64,000 nucleotides of DNA from Paramecium sonneborni (GCA_905182985.1 CAJJDN010000176.1:140957-204956); one strand, 5' to 3'; shown: positions 1 to 14,091, counted from the stretch's first letter. Numbers and translations are program-made. The notes: generated from the sequence alone by a model not told the origin.

Positions 1-548
1 TTCTTTTCATTCATTATAATAATCTTATCTCTCTTCTAATCTATGTTTTCTTATTTAATCTTCCTTGTATCTTCTAAATTCTAAGGTAGACTCTATTACT
101 TCTTAATACTTTCCAATTAATTATGACTATGATCATCTATTAAATAATCCATACTTATCTATAGATGATACTCTTCTTTTTTCGAATTGATATTAAACAC
201 ACCTTCCTAAATTTTAAATTCAGGATTGCTATTCTCATCATACTTAATTTTATAACACTTTCCTTTAATTTATTCAACAGAATCATTTTTTAAATAAGTG
301 TCACTTTAACAATAAAATCTTAAATGAGTCTATAAAATCAATCTATCAAAACCATGAGGAATGGGATTTATTTTAATATAATATATTCTCTATTCATTTA
401 ACATTTTATCAAATAATGAATATTCTCTTATTTCTCTTAGTGGGACTTTAAGAATTATTTACTTTTTTTCAATTTACTATGAAATTTATTCATTATTTTT
501 TGAAAAATATCCAAAAGGTAATTCAATAAATTATGAACCTCTATACAT
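1..548 (-). CDS. Hypothetical protein, 3' end cut by window edge
   Basis: On the minus strand the frame opens at an ATG (546-548) and stays free of TGA to base 1, giving about 182 residues with no stop reached. An in-frame TGA lies upstream at 591-593, which favours this start. The protein begins MYRGSQFIELPFGYFSK. Its second half is rich in Lys, Glu, Asp and Gln. I recognise no family and see no signal peptide or membrane segment. It diverges from the cathepsin B gene across about 380 bases. The product is unknown, but even use of TAA/TAG as Gln in a long frame supports real coding. Confidence 0.6.
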
Positions 549-927
549 TCTATAGATCTCAAAATTTATATTTTTAGATTAATTTATATATCAAATTATA
601 TAATATATAGAATAATGCGATGAATTTTTTCTACAGGATTAATGTATATAATTTATAAATACTACAATAATTAATAATTTTTTAGAATGTTAAAAGAATT
701 TAAATAAAATATTATCCTTTGTAATATGTAATTATTATTAGATAAGAAATTTGAGGTAGATTTGCTTAGAAATGTAAAATGTTAATAGAATGAAGGAATG
801 TAAATTAAGTAACGATATGATGGGGATAAGTGGGTTAATTAAATTATATATATATATAAAGGTGATTTAATGTAAATTAAAGTGAATATTAATAAAAAAT
901 AAATAAATAATAATATTAATAAAGGAA
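549..927. promoter_or_regulatory. Divergent intergenic region, AT-rich
   Basis: This lies between the divergent partial gene and the cathepsin B gene, so it should hold both promoters. I see a short (TA)n run near 846-860 and A/T-rich tracts, but no recognisable motif. Confidence 0.35.
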
Positions 928-1937
928 ATGTTTATTATTACATTAATTACGTCAGCGTTGGGTTTGAGATTCTAATCTTAAAGTTTTTATGATTTTATCA
1001 ATTCTCAACAATCAACATGGATTTCTGGACATAATGAGAGATGGGAATAATTTAATGAAGCAACATTAAAGACTTAGATGGGAACATTTTTAGATGAACC
1101 TGAATTTATGAAATTATAATAAAAGTAGGAAGAGGAATTACAAAATTTGGAGATCCCAGAGAATTTTGATTCTAGAGAATAATGGCCAAATTGTGAATCA
1201 ATAAAAGAGGTTAGAGATTAATCTACATGTGGTTCATGTTGGGCATTTGGAGCAGCAGAAGCAATGAGTGATAGATTATGTATAGCAACAGGGAAATAGA
1301 CAAGAATATCAACAGAAGATTTACTAACATGTTGTGGAATAACATGTGGTATGGGATGTAATGGTGGATTTCCAAGTGGAGCATGGAATTATTTTAAAAA
1401 TAAAGGATTAGTAACAGGTGATCTATATAATGATAATTAATGGTGTAGACCATATACATTTCCACCATGTGATCATCATGTTGATGATGGAAAATATGGT
1501 CCATGTGGTGATTCATAACCAACACCTGCATGTATTAAATCATGCACAACTTAATCAGGAAGAAATTATGATTCAGATAAAATAAGATCAGTTGATTCAT
1601 ATTCAGTATCATCTAAAGTTGAATAAATTTAGAATGAAATTATGACATATGGTCCTGTTGAAGTAATATATTTATCATATTATAATTATAGGCATCATTT
1701 ACAGTATATGAAGATTTCTTAACTTATAAATCTGGTGTTTATTAACATGTTACTGGAGCTAGTCTTGGAGGACATGCTGTTAAAATTATTGGATGGGGTA
1801 TTGAAAATAATGTACCATATTGGTTGGTTGTTAATTCATGGAATGAAGGATGGGGAGAAAATGGATTATTTAAAATACTTAGAGGATCAAACCATGTTGG
1901 TATTGAAGGTGGAATTAATGCTGGTAGATTAATTTGA
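928..1937 (+). CDS. Cathepsin B-type cysteine protease (C1A papain family)
   Basis: Spliced as 928-1662 and 1692-1937 (one 29-base GT..TAG intron), 326 residues. It starts with a short signal peptide ([12 protein letters not shown]), then a cathepsin B-like propeptide ([10 protein letters not shown]). The mature domain carries the catalytic Cys in [11 protein letters not shown], the catalytic His in [11 protein letters not shown] and the Asn in [11 protein letters not shown]. An occluding loop with the paired His of cathepsin B is visible (PPCDHHV), which separates it from cathepsin L. Established role: lysosomal or food-vacuole proteolysis with carboxydipeptidase activity. The WD40 gene follows 50 bases downstream on the same strand. 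All catalytic residues are present, so it should be active. Confidence 0.93.
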
Positions 1938-1987
1938 TATTCAATTAATTTACATTAATTTACATTAATTATTTTTATTATCTCATT

Positions 1988-3856
1988 ATGATTTAACTCA
2001 ATTGTCCAATTCATGACTTTCCAATCATATTTGTTCAATCTACTAAAGAAAAACTAAATTCTAGACTTATTTGCTAGAATTGCGAAAAAATTAATCAAGG
2101 TTGTCCTTGTGATAATATCTAAAAATTTAATTAAATCATTCTAGAGGAATAAAAACTAATACAAAATGAAAAACAAAACATTCTTAAAGAATTTGAATCA
2201 TTTTCTAATCCTTTACATAAACTATTAGATAATTTTGTACTTGAAATAAATTCTACTATCAAAATCATTCATTAAGAGCTCTCTAAAATTTAAAATGATA
2301 TTCATGAATATTACAAACTCATTATTAATTATGATCCGTAATAAATATCACTTACTGATTTAGAAAAAATTTCTAATTTTATATATTCCCCAAGAGAACA
2401 ATATAATTTAAAATCTAAGTATTTTTAATTTGTAAAAGTCATATAAATACTAATTAACTTATAGAATCACTATTGTCAAATGATAAAAAAATGTTTTGAG
2501 TAACTTTAAAATGATTTGGCAAATTATGAACATTTATATAATTTTAATATTTCTGCTTCCAAAGTTTGTAATGCTATTGCTATCAAATAAAATAATGATG
2601 AATATCTTGTAGCCTTAGCTCTAGAAAACTCACTCTAAACCTATGAATATTAATCAAATAAGAAAGATTTTAATTTAAAATAAACCTTAAAACATCATAA
2701 ACACAATATTGCATGTACTATTTTTAGTGACGATAAAAATTATTTAATCTCAGGAGGAGGTACTTATGATAAAAAGATGAACATATATAAAGAATCAAAT
2801 ATTAAAAATATGTATGATTTAATTGTTCAAGTAATTCATTAAGATTCCATTAATAGCATCATCTCTACTCCTAATAATGAAGATTTAATATCAGCCTCAG
2901 GTAATTATATTTTTCTTATACCATATAATCAAATTACTTAGATATCAATAAATAATAATACTCAAAACTAAATTAAAAAAATTAATATTAAAGATCATCT
3001 ACAAGAATATTCATTAGATCTTGCTCATAATAATACAGTTTATTAATTAAGTTATTTTTTTATTGAAAATCTAAAATAATTCCTTTCATGTAGTTTTGAT
3101 AAACAAGTTCTTATATGGTAAAAACCAAATGACTCTTGGCTAATCATTAATAAAATAAAACTGTAGCATTCTGTTTATAGATGTTGTATCATCAGTGAAA
3201 ATGAAATAGTTATTTAAGAGAATTTGACCAAAGAATTAACTTTTTATGATAAGATTTCTAAAGAAAATTAATACCAGAAAAGTTAAATTAAAAAATTTTA
3301 ATTTGAGGATTTAAATTACGATTAATCATTCAACTTTCCTATTGTATTTATTTAATCATAAAAATTACTTGTTATAAAACATAACAAAAAAATTGTGTTT
3401 CTAAAATTAAGAAAAAATGGTCGATTTTATAAAGAAAATGAAAAAGATGGAGAAATGGGAGCAATATCTCCAGATGGTTAAATATTTTTAAAATTTAATA
3501 AAAATCAATCAAATTTGGAAATTTACTAATTAAATTCAAAATTTTAAATAAATAAGCAAGAATTTGAAAAAAAGTACTTAACAACTTAACTAAATTTATA
3601 TCAAAACAATGGTAATTAAAAACAAATCGATTAGAAAAATTTGGATTAAATAAAATAAAATAATGTTGATTAACAATAATCTAACATTTAAAAATCCTAA
3701 ATTTTAGAAAAAAACGATAAAAATAAAAACTAGAAAGATATTTAAGAAAAAAACAATGATAATATAGAATAAAATCAAACTGATATAAAGCAAAATAATG
3801 ATAAAAAAAAATTTAATGATGAGAATTTATATTAGTTAATTTAATTTTAAGATTGA
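1988..3856 (+). CDS. WD40-repeat protein with N-terminal Cys motif
   Basis: A single uninterrupted frame of 622 residues ending at TGA 3854-3856, with many TAA/TAG Gln codons. Near residue 30 is a small CxxC..CxC cluster (ICQNCEKINQGCPC) that may bind a metal, followed by helical, coiled-coil-like sequence. From about residue 230 there are degenerate WD-type blades, for example HKHNIACTIFSDDKNYLISG and FLSCSFDKQVLIW. The last 100 residues are very rich in Asn, Gln and Lys. Ciliates encode many such WD proteins and no precise orthologue is evident. The N-terminus resembles a small zinc finger plus coiled coil ahead of a beta-propeller, so a scaffold role is inferred only. Confidence 0.7.
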
Positions 3857-4304
3857 AAATTTTATCGATATATAGAAAAAGTTTTTATTCTAAATAAAAT
3901 ATATATTTTAATTAATTTAAGAAAACTATTTAAATTTAAATTTGAAATCAGCAAAGCCTAAAACTAGAAAATAAACTAATTTTTTTTTTAAAATATATTT
4001 TATTTTTATATCTAATTTGATTTTATTATAAAAGTAAGAATATAAAAGCAATTTGAAATTCTAATCATTTGAGAAAAGGCATAATAAAAAAAATATTTTA
4101 ATTAATTTTCTTAAAAGAATATTGATATTGTCAATAACTGTTTATGGTTAGTTTGAATTAGAAGATAATTTGATCTGATATGATATTGAAAATGTGAATT
4201 AGTATTAGAAAATAAGGTAGATAAAATGAAATAAAGAAGGAGAGTAATAAATTTGAATATAAATATGGGAGTATATAAAATAAATAAAATTTATATTAAT
4301 AAAA
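3857..4304. other. Intergenic, AT-rich
   Basis: Follows the WD40 stop and precedes the AHI1 start. It contains A/T homopolymer runs and holds no gene that I can support. Confidence 0.5.
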
Positions 4305-7254
4305 ATGTCGCGTTCAAATATTCCTAGATAATTGCCACGTAGATATTGTGTATTATTATTTCAGCATTACAATAAAAGAGAGTAGGAGAAGGGGAAATGC
4401 CATTTGGTGGATATTAATAACTATCATAACCAGCAGAGAAGAAAGTTGATTTTGTAAATTCAAATATGGAGCAATAAGAAATAGAAGATGAAAATGAGGA
4501 GGAAGTAATTGTTTAAGTATTGAAGAGTTAAGAAATTGTAACCTGCACCAAATCATGACAGTGGAATGACATATACAAATTTCATGAATGATGATATAAT
4601 TTATAATTGTTTCTCTTTGGGAGACCGAATAGGAGCAAGAATAAATAGATTATTACATTGTGATCCACCGAGACTTACATTTGTAGATCGTTTAAACAAA
4701 TTAGAATGGGAATAAATAGTAAATCCATTTTCTTTGAGTGAAAAAGATAAAGCGTAGATTGTACCTGATAGAGTATTGTATTAGATTAATAATATAGACA
4801 GTAGTAGTGAAAATAATTGGTACATCTTAATTGTAGATGGATACAAATATTTAACATCCATTTGTTAGGATGCATGTAATAAATATAAAGAATGGATGTT
4901 ATTTATATAAACCAAAAAATGAAGATAATTAACCAAGAGAGTTTACTAATGCCATTTATAATTATGAAAGCAATTGTATAACAAATATAGTGGATGGAGA
5001 GAGAGAGAGAGTAACATGTGAATTAGAGTTATTAACTGCATTTTCAACTAATTTCTGCGATATGCGTATGGCAACTAATAGTAGAGCATAATGGAATGAG
5101 GAAATACTGATTAATATCCCTGCAGATGAATTCTATAAATCAGATACTATTATTTTATTTGAACTTCTTGATTTTCATCCTATTTATTTGTAGTAACATA
5201 ATAGTGCATTTTTGGATTCAGATAATTTCTATCGTATTGCATGGGGTTATGCTAGACCTAATGGATTATGTAAATTACATTTAGGAATAAGCAAAATTTA
5301 ATTATATAAGTATTTGTTTGATACAAATTAATTGAAATCAGTCAGTAGAAGAGAATCAATACCTTTAGTATATTTTGATTTCCTTTGGCTTGATAAAGTA
5401 GAGTATGATGCAGTTTTGAATGTTTATTTAGGAACTTAACCTAAACCATAATTTATTGAAATTTATGGTAAGAGTTAAAGTACAAGTGTCTTTGAAATTG
5501 AAAAAGGTGATGAAGAAGCTAAAGATAAGGTCAAACATTCTGTTGTTATAGAAAAAATTATAGAATAGAGAGTAGAAGAAATTACAGATCAAGAAAAAAT
5601 TAATTTAAGAAGACGTCGTTATTTAGGAGATAAAGAAGATCATATACCAGATAAAATTGCTTATAAATTTGCAAGTGCTCCTTTGGGATGTTATAGATTA
5701 ACATTCAATAAATATGGTAATTATTTGGCTTGTGCTTGTACTTATAAAAATTCAAAAACAATAATAAAATTATTTGATGTAGAAACAGGATAACATTTTG
5801 CAACCTATAAAGGTCATAGGAATATTATACATGATTTATAATTTTCATAGAATTCTCAATATTTAATAACAGTATCCAGTGATTATACAGCAAAAGTTTG
5901 GAGTGTACCTTAACATTCAGGTGATATAGTGAGTGAAGAAGAATCGGATTTATTATTAATATGCACTTTATAACATCCATCTTTTGTTTATGCTGGTTTA
6001 TTTTTGATGGATAGTAAGGTTCCTGTAGTAGCAAGTTGTTGTTTTGATAGTAGAATGCGTATATGGTAATTTGAATCAAATTAATCATTATAAATAATGG
6101 ATGAACCAATTTAACAAGAGATAATTTCATATGATGGAATATCATTTGATTAATTTGATAATTTAGGGAATCACAGACATCCAAATTGTATAGTGTATGA
6201 TGGTGCAAAATGTTTATATGTAGGAGATTCATTAGGAAATATTCATTTTTTTGATATAAATTTATCTGGAGGTAGTTATATAGCTAGGAGATTGAGTTTG
6301 ATAGCAATATAAGAAATTAGTGGTAATGCAATAAATTAAATTTAATTGATGCCTCCTGAATGTTAAGATTTATTGATTCATACTAGAGATAATTGTATTC
6401 GTATAGTTGATTTTAAATCAGGAGATAGTAAATTTCATGATCATGATGTAATATATGGTTCAGTAAATAATCGTTTTTTTGGATCTCAATCAGTAAAAAT
6501 AGCATGTAGAAGTGTTCCTAGTCCAAGAGGAGATTACGTTTTATCAGGTAGTGAAGATGGTAAACCACATCTTTGGAGTAATCTAACATAAACATTACCT
6601 ACTGATTTATTTTAATTTAATGTAATTGGTCCAGTTGCAGATGTTACTTGGAATCATGGATATCATATGATAGCTATTGCTGGTTTTGGAGATGAACATC
6701 CTATATTAGTATATGTTTGGGAAAGAGAAGGTGAACTTAATTTTATTGAAGCTAAAAAATTATAAGATGAAATTAAAATCAAACATAGAGAACAAGAAGA
6801 TATTGTTTTTAATATCTAAGCTAAATAAACACTTAGTAGATTCTAATAATCTATTTAAGCTTAAGGATTATTTTAACCATAATTTGCTCAATAATCATCA
6901 TAACTTCCTTTTCAATCCTAATCTATTTTTAATTAGTAATAACCTCCTAATTAATCAAAAACTAATACATAAACTTTACCTTTTGGATCATCAGCACCTT
7001 TTGGTTAACCATAATAATAACCTTTCAATTAATAATAATAATTACCTTTTAATTAAGAATAATAATATTTACCTTTTGGTTAATAATAATAAACTTAAGG
7101 TGCTTTTCAATAATCCTAAGGTTCTGCTCCATTTGGTTAATCATAAACAGTAGATCCTTTTGGTTAAATGCCTTTCTAATAATAATAATAATAAGTACCT
7201 CCAAATAATCCTAATACACCTTACAATGCAAACTATCAAATGCCATTTTAATGA
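4305..7254 (+). CDS. AHI1: Jouberin/AHI1 homologue (ciliary transition-zone protein) with FG/Q-rich tail
   Basis: Best model joins 4305-4338, 4365-4504, 4533-4772 and 4798-7254, which sums to 956 residues. The intron at 4505-4532 ends in AAG and is the least certain. An acidic N-terminus leads into the domain that precedes the WD repeats in AHI1 (HPFVRMHVINIKNGCYLYK; FELLDFHPI; YRIAWGYARPNG). The WD40 blades match jouberin, for example GHRNIIHDLQFS, LQHPSFVYAGLF, CFDSRMRIW and YVGDSLGNIHFFD. The last 150 residues are Gln/Asn-rich with repeated PFG/PFN. In animals AHI1 sits at the transition zone and is mutated in Joubert syndrome. The next gene begins 28 bases downstream. Confidence 0.85.
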
Positions 7255-7282
7255 TTATATATATATATATATTTTATAAAAT

Positions 7283-10200
7283 ATGAATAGATTATTAAGA
7301 GTTTCAAGTGCCACAACTCTTAAAAAAAATGAACTACTCAATCAAAAATTATATGATGAAGCCAATCGATTATTGACAAGTCTTTAAGTTATTCCAGCCT
7401 TATAAAAATTTAAAGAATGTTTAATCATTTGATTTTCAATATTTAGATATCGAACGTATGAAGGTCTAACACAGTTACGATAGTCCTCTCTTTGATTTTA
7501 AAGGTATCATTGATAAGATTTGTAATTTTGCTTTAAGATTACAGGAAAGTTCAGGAAAATCTGAACTTCCAATCTTAATCCTCTAATGGGCTGAAGACAT
7601 TACTAAACATACTTTACTTATGTATACAAAAACCTTAATAATAGCAAAGAAGTATAACGCTATTAAGTTATGGCATATAAAAAAGCTGGATAAGAAACCG
7701 TGTAAGTTACAGAAAAAACTCCAAGGAAAATTGTACTTACATCTCCTAAATAATTATAAATTGTTAAAAGTGAACCTAAACTTAAAACTTTCTATTTTAG
7801 AGGAAATCCTTCCAATCATTCTATTAAATAATTAAGTGATGCTGTTGATGAACAATAATTATTTTATAAATCATCAATTCCATAAGCATAATTGAACAAA
7901 AATTAATAAATATCATCACCATAAATACAATAAAATAAAAGTAATTTAATATAATTGCCACATCCATAATAAAATAAAAATGAATTAATATCATTGCCGT
8001 AAACACAATAAAATAAAAAGAAAACTTTTGTTATTAAAAAAAATAAATTTAATGAAACCAAAGATGATAAAGAAGAAAAATCTATGATTGATGATAAAAC
8101 AGAATAAAAATAAGAATAAAAAAATGAAAAATTTGAATGGAGTAGTTCTGAAGAGGAAAATCATGATAATTAAGTAATTTAACCAACTTAAATTATATTA
8201 ATTGAAGAAAAAAAAGCTAAAGAACTTAGAATCAAATTTTTAATTAGTGAATTATAGTTGAAATTTGAACCAAGAGTTATTGAAATCAAAAAAACTAAGG
8301 ATTAAATTGTTTATCCAATTTAAGCTATTGTAAAATTATAAAATCATTGGAGAAGAAAAGCTGCCTAAAAAAAATTAGAAATATTGAAGAGAGAAGAAAA
8401 GAGAAGAAAACTTTAAGAAAGATATGAAGAACTTATTAAAAAGATTTAACTTTGGTTTAGGAAGTTAAGAATATAAAGAAAGTTTAGAGATATTGCTTAT
8501 TAATTATTGGATGTTAAAAGAAGAACAATCTTTCCTAAAAAATAATATTTTAGTGCAATTCTTATATAGAGACATATAAGAAAATGTATAGCAGTAAACA
8601 GATTTGTTAAACAATCAGCATAAACAGATAATTTAATCAGAAAGAAATTAATAACATTTCATGTTAAAAATGTATCTGATAAAATCTAAAATAAATTATT
8701 TATTTTTTAGTTAACTTGGAATGAATAAAAATTTAAATTTAAATTATAAGCTTATGCTAAAAAAAAATGTGATAGAGCACTTTTAAAACCTTTCATTATT
8801 GAAATAAATGAAAAGGATTTCTTTTATATTTTTGCTAGAATAATAGAATATTAAGATGCATTATAAGCAGAAATAGAACCAAATTAAATTCATCTTTAAG
8901 CCATTTAATATTGTTGTCAAATAAGTTAATCATTTATTTAAATTGTTGAGCATTCTTACAATTTGAAACTTGATAAAATTCATGTAATAAAATATTTAGC
9001 AAGAATACAATTTGAAGATTTAGTTTATATGGACGATTAATCAAATTTATAAGTAGCTGGTTTTACAGATTTTTAATATAGTGATATGTATCAAGTAATT
9101 TAAGAGTAATAGAAATTGAAATTGGAAGTGATGCATAAAATTGGTCATCATTTAGAACTTATTGTATTTTTATAAAGTCAATTTAAAGCAAGAAATGCAA
9201 TAAATACAATGAGATTTAAAGTGAATAGGAGAAGACATATTAAAGCATAATTTGGATTGAGTTTTAAATTAGGATATAGTCAAGTATTTATAAATGATTA
9301 AGATGAAATTTTTGCAAAGGTGATTTATGATCGTAAGTGGCAAATAACAAATAAATTGAAAATTAGTTAATTGATAACAAAGTAATTAGGATTTCCATGT
9401 AGAGAGAATTTTTTTGATATTTATTAAATATCTGGAAATAATATAATTTATACAGAAGAAGGATAATATTGGATTCATAAAGAATTGGAAGCAACATAAA
9501 AAAAAAAGCAATTTTCATTTTCATAAATAGAGAGTTGTGTAAGATTGATTCAAAAATCAATGAGATAACATTTATGTTAAAAAGAGTATATAATAAAAAA
9601 GAATACAAGACAATTTTAATTTTATAAAAATGAAGTAAAATGTACAAGTCTAGTAAAGAAAGTAATAGTTTCAGGTGAATAGCCTGCTAGGGCATTTTTT
9701 ATGAATTTTTCATTAATAGAAGATACAGTGACAAATGAATAATCAATAAGTATAGATGTAAGATCTTTGGAACATAAGTTTCCTTCTGATTATATTCATC
9801 CATATAAGTAACCATTATATAGTGAGATGTCAATTGGAGAATTGACAATGATAGGATAGAGAATGATGATGATTGGAAAAGTAATGTAAATAAAAGGATC
9901 TTTAAGGTTTGATGTTAGAAATCTTATGGAAGTATAGGGAATGTTATTAAATGAATAAGATTATGATTAAAAGAAATCTTTAGAAAAAAAGGATGATACA
10001 TTATAAGCAAGAAAATTATGGAATACACATATGAGAAAATCATGGATTCAAGATTAGAACATAGAAATGGATATTAATATTTTAGATAGAGTAAAATAAA
10101 AGTAGATAAAAAATAAGAAGAAGACGAATTAACATATGGCAGTTTTGTTTATTAGATCTAATTATGCTGATTGGAGACGTAATTATTTTAAATGTTAAAT

Positions 10201-13200
10201 GGATAAAATTGATGTAAAATGTTATGATCAAGAATCAATTTCTAATTATGTTCGTGAATTCAAATATGAAAGTTAGTATGGATATGGGAATCTAGATGAT
10301 GGATAATATAATTTAGATTTTTTATAAATAAGGAAAGATGAATATGATTAGAGAGAATAAAGAAAGGCTTAAGAGGAATTAGAACGTAAGTAGAAAGAGT
10401 AATAATAGAAAGATGAAGAAAACAGAAGAATTTAAAAAGAGAAGGAATCGCGTATTTAAATATTTTAGGAATACTGTGTTATTACTTCATAAAGAATACT
10501 TGTTAGAATTATTTTTAATAAATAAACTAAACAATTAGAAGTCGAAGGAAAAACTGAAATGAATATTAGTTTAAGATGTAATATAGATATTCTTAGTGTA
10601 TTAAATGGAGAAGTGGAAATGGAATTCCTTAAATAGAATTTGAGTCAAAGTGTTGTTAAATACTTATAAATCGATGATGGAATATTCAGTTTTGTAAGTG
10701 ATTTTAGAGCATAGGAATAATTATTGATTGAGTAAGAAATTTGGAAAGCTAAACAAAATCGTAAACCTAATATGGAAAATGTTGAAGGAGAAATATATAA
10801 TTTAATTGATGTTTTTATAAATCTAAATAAAAGTAAATCTATGTATGAAAATTTAATTGAAAATAAATATTAAGCAGTTGTTATTAGATCAAAGAAATGT
10901 CTTGATAGAGTTCATGAATATATCATTAATCTTAGTGATTAATAATTAATATTTACAGTCTATTTTGATGATTCACCAGAAATGTTTAAAACTCATATCA
11001 TTCCAGCTAGAGATTTTGAAAATAATAGACTTATGAAAGTTATTAAAAATAGTCCTCCTTAAAAAATTGGAAAATTATTAACTCCATTAATGAATTATTT
11101 AGATGAAAATATTATTACTTATGAAAATCACACCACTAACTTTTTGGCAATCAAACCTTTATTAAGTTAAATATTTAAAAATTCTTTTGCTTTAAGAATA
11201 TAAAGAGCTTTAAAAATTAAATCACAATTTGAGTATTACTTATAATTCAGAAAAAGAAAATTGAAAAATATCTTTTTAATGAATCGTTATATATAAAAAG
11301 ATAGTAAGTACATCAATATTATGTTCTTTTTAACTCAATATTCAATTAAAATTGTTTTTCAATAATTAAATGAAATTGATGGCAATGGAAATATGGTAGA
11401 TAAAAAAGTTAAAAAAATATATTTTTTAAATCTATTAGATCAAAAACTTGATCAAAAAGAATTTGAAAATGTTAAAGATAAATGGATCGAAAATAAAGGT
11501 GTTCATTTACCTTAATATTATGAATAAACATATAAACCTCTTATTGAATATATCATTCGTATAATTAGAGTAGAAAATCCTTTTGAAATATCTTTTGAAA
11601 ATGAATTCAAAGTTACAGAAATGAAAGAACCACTTAAAAAAATAAAAAATGATACCTAATTTTATAGCATGATTTAAGCAATCACCAAATTATAAGTACA
11701 TTACAAAACTAGAAAAGATATGTAAATTTATAATCTTAAAGTTTAATGTACAGACAAATCACTTGTAAGATAGATTGGTAAATAATTTAATCGAAGTTTT
11801 AAAATAATTCAAAATTAATATTATATTGTTAATATGTACAAAATTCTATAAGGATATGAAACCTAAATAACTGTTGATTTAATTCACTATAAAGATAGAA
11901 GTACTCGATACAGAGGTATCCATATTTTAGATTCTACTGAAATGCTTAATATTGGATCTAATAAAATAGCTGAATATATAATCAATTAAGTTTATATTAA
12001 AGATGGTTTACTTCAATTTGAAAACAATTAATTTAAAACTGTTCAAGAAATAGAATAACCAAAAGAAGTTGCTGATTCTAAAAGTCCTGGATTAAGATTA
12101 GAAATCTAAAAGGCAGATTAAAATGAAATCGTAAATCATTATTAACAAAATCAATCAGAAATTTACCCTGAAACTATTTACAATGTTGTATATACAGGTT
12201 AAGTCAAATAGAAATCTATTGCTTAAGACTCAAAGAATACTGTTCAAATCTCAGTTGAATTAAGTGATTTTAAGAAACTTTATCCATTTTTACATCAAGA
12301 TGATAAGAAGGCAATGAAAACTATTAGTGATTCAATTATTGATTCTGTTAAAGTTGATAAATAAGGAAATGTTCTAATAAATGTATAGAAGATTAATCCA
12401 TCCTTGATTTAAGTGGAGAATGGAAAGATTGAAATTTAAGATCATATTCCTAGTAAATTCAAACCTGAAAGTTAAATGATTTTGGCAAAAAAAATAGTTT
12501 ATTTTGGTAAGTAGAAATTCTTGATGAAAATTAGTGTACTTGAAAAAAGAGTTACAAAAATATAAGAAGATCCTGCTGATGCTGTGGAAAATCATTTTGA
12601 ATCCTTATTTTAAGTTGCTGCCATGTCTCTTGATAAAAAAGATAAAGACAATGAAATTCCTTTTAATATTGAATGGGAATTATCCAGTGAAGATGCATAA
12701 CAACTTACTCATCAAAAAGATAGAAAAGTTATTGCTAATGAATTGAGCAAACGTACTTTAATTGTTAAAGATAAATTTATATTTCTAGCTATTGATAAAA
12801 AAGATATTCAAAGACATCATTATTAAAATTGTATTCTATTTCTTGAAAAAGGAATTAGACCTATATAACATCAATTCAGAAATAGAAAAAGATTAATCAA
12901 TTTTAGAGATTACAAATAAACTGTAAAATCATGGAAAGATTAATATGGATAACTATCTAATTCTGCTTCTCTCTACATTGATAATCTTTGTAGTGATTAA
13001 TAATTTATAGTATTATCTGGTGAATATAAATCTAAAAGGCTTTTGTTCATTTGTTGGAATCTAGAAGATTTCGAAAAAAGAATGATTGAAATTCCTAAAT
13101 AATAAGTAATACATTCAAATCTTATATTTATTAGTATTAAGAACTATTCATGAAAAACAAAGATATAGCCATCAAATTATTAACTTCATATGTAGAATAC

Positions 13201-13287
13201 AAAGATAATGAATTAGTTTTCAGACCTCCATAATTTTCAGAAATTAAAAACAAACTAGAAATCCTGTCTAACTAATATTAAGAGTGA
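7283..13287 (+). CDS. Large IQ-motif-containing protein, about 1974 residues
   Basis: Spliced as 7283-7418, 7447-7621, 7645-13105 and 13135-13287; the three introns (28, 23 and 29 bases) all end TAG and the sum is exactly 1975 codons. A Gln/Asn repeat lies near residues 180-230, then an acidic stretch. From about residue 330 come IQ-like calmodulin-binding helices such as AIVKLQNHWRRKAAQKKL, IQLWFRKLRIQRKFRD and AILIQRHIRK, with further IQ-like helices near residues 1290 and 1450 (ALRIQRALKIKSQFEYY, AITKLQVHYKTRKDMQ). Between them are beta-rich segments that I cannot assign. No enzyme domain was seen. Large calmodulin-binding scaffolds of this kind are common in cilia; a ciliary or cortical role is inference, supported only by its place directly behind AHI1. 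Confidence 0.75.
7876..8020 (+). repeat. Short tandem coding repeat, roughly 39 bases
   Basis: Inside the IQ-protein gene, about four imperfect units encode LxxLPxxQQNKN-type peptides (for example LIQLPHPQQNKNE and LISLPQTQQNKKK). The repeat keeps the frame. It is probably a disordered linker and a likely site of length variation. Confidence 0.65.
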
Positions 13288-14091
13288 ATAATTCAAAATT
13301 AATCAGTAATATGGTGTTATTATTTTATTATCATTTTATTATATCACTCTAAAATCTTACTAATTTAATAGTCTAATCTGTATATATATCTTTTTTTCTT
13401 TTATTCAATGATAAATTTTTTTTATAAAAATTTACATTATTTTAATCATACATATTCTAAATATTTTGATGTTTCAATCTTTTTCTGAAAAAATTTATTG
13501 ATAAAAACAAAGAGGAGCTCACCAAATTTGTTCTATTCAAAAAAAAAAAAGAATATATTTTTTAAACTAATTTCTTAAAATAAGAGAAAAAATAAAATAA
13601 ATTTTAAATCATTTAGATTGGTTTATATACGATTATTTTAGAGTAATATTTAAAAATATTTTTATAAAATTAGTTCTCTAAAGCATATCTTTTATTTTTG
13701 AAAGAAATGTAATATTTTTTGTATTAACTATTTTCTCTATTTAAGGATGATATTTTTGGCCAATTCAAAGTTTATAAAAAAAAGCATGTAACAGCATAAT
13801 TTGTTTAAATTATTCTTGCATTTTCTAAAAACATAAATATTATAAACTGGGTTATTTTTAAGAAGAAACTTTAGTAAATGTAAATTCGTTTAGTTGTATT
13901 TTCAGTCATCGATTAGATTTCTAAATAAAATTAAATTCCTTTTTTGGGATATTTTAAATATTAATTCTAAAATAATGAACGCAAATATAATATTAGAATA
14001 ATCCATACAATAAATTATTTATGATACTATACACAACCCAACCAGTTTTATAATAAAATCATATTTAAAACTTATAGATATAAAAAATAAA
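13288..14091. other. Intergenic region between convergent genes
   Basis: About 800 bases between the 3' ends of the IQ-protein gene and RRP9. It is AT-rich with poly-A/T runs (for example 13540-13552). I found no frame with coding character on either strand. Confidence 0.5.

Noticed and set aside
846..860. (TA)n run as a functional repeat
   Set aside because: Short and expected at this base composition.
4820..4868. A 49-base intron in AHI1
   Set aside because: A 25-base TAG intron at 4773-4797 gives a better AHI1 match (HPFVRMHV) and a normal size.
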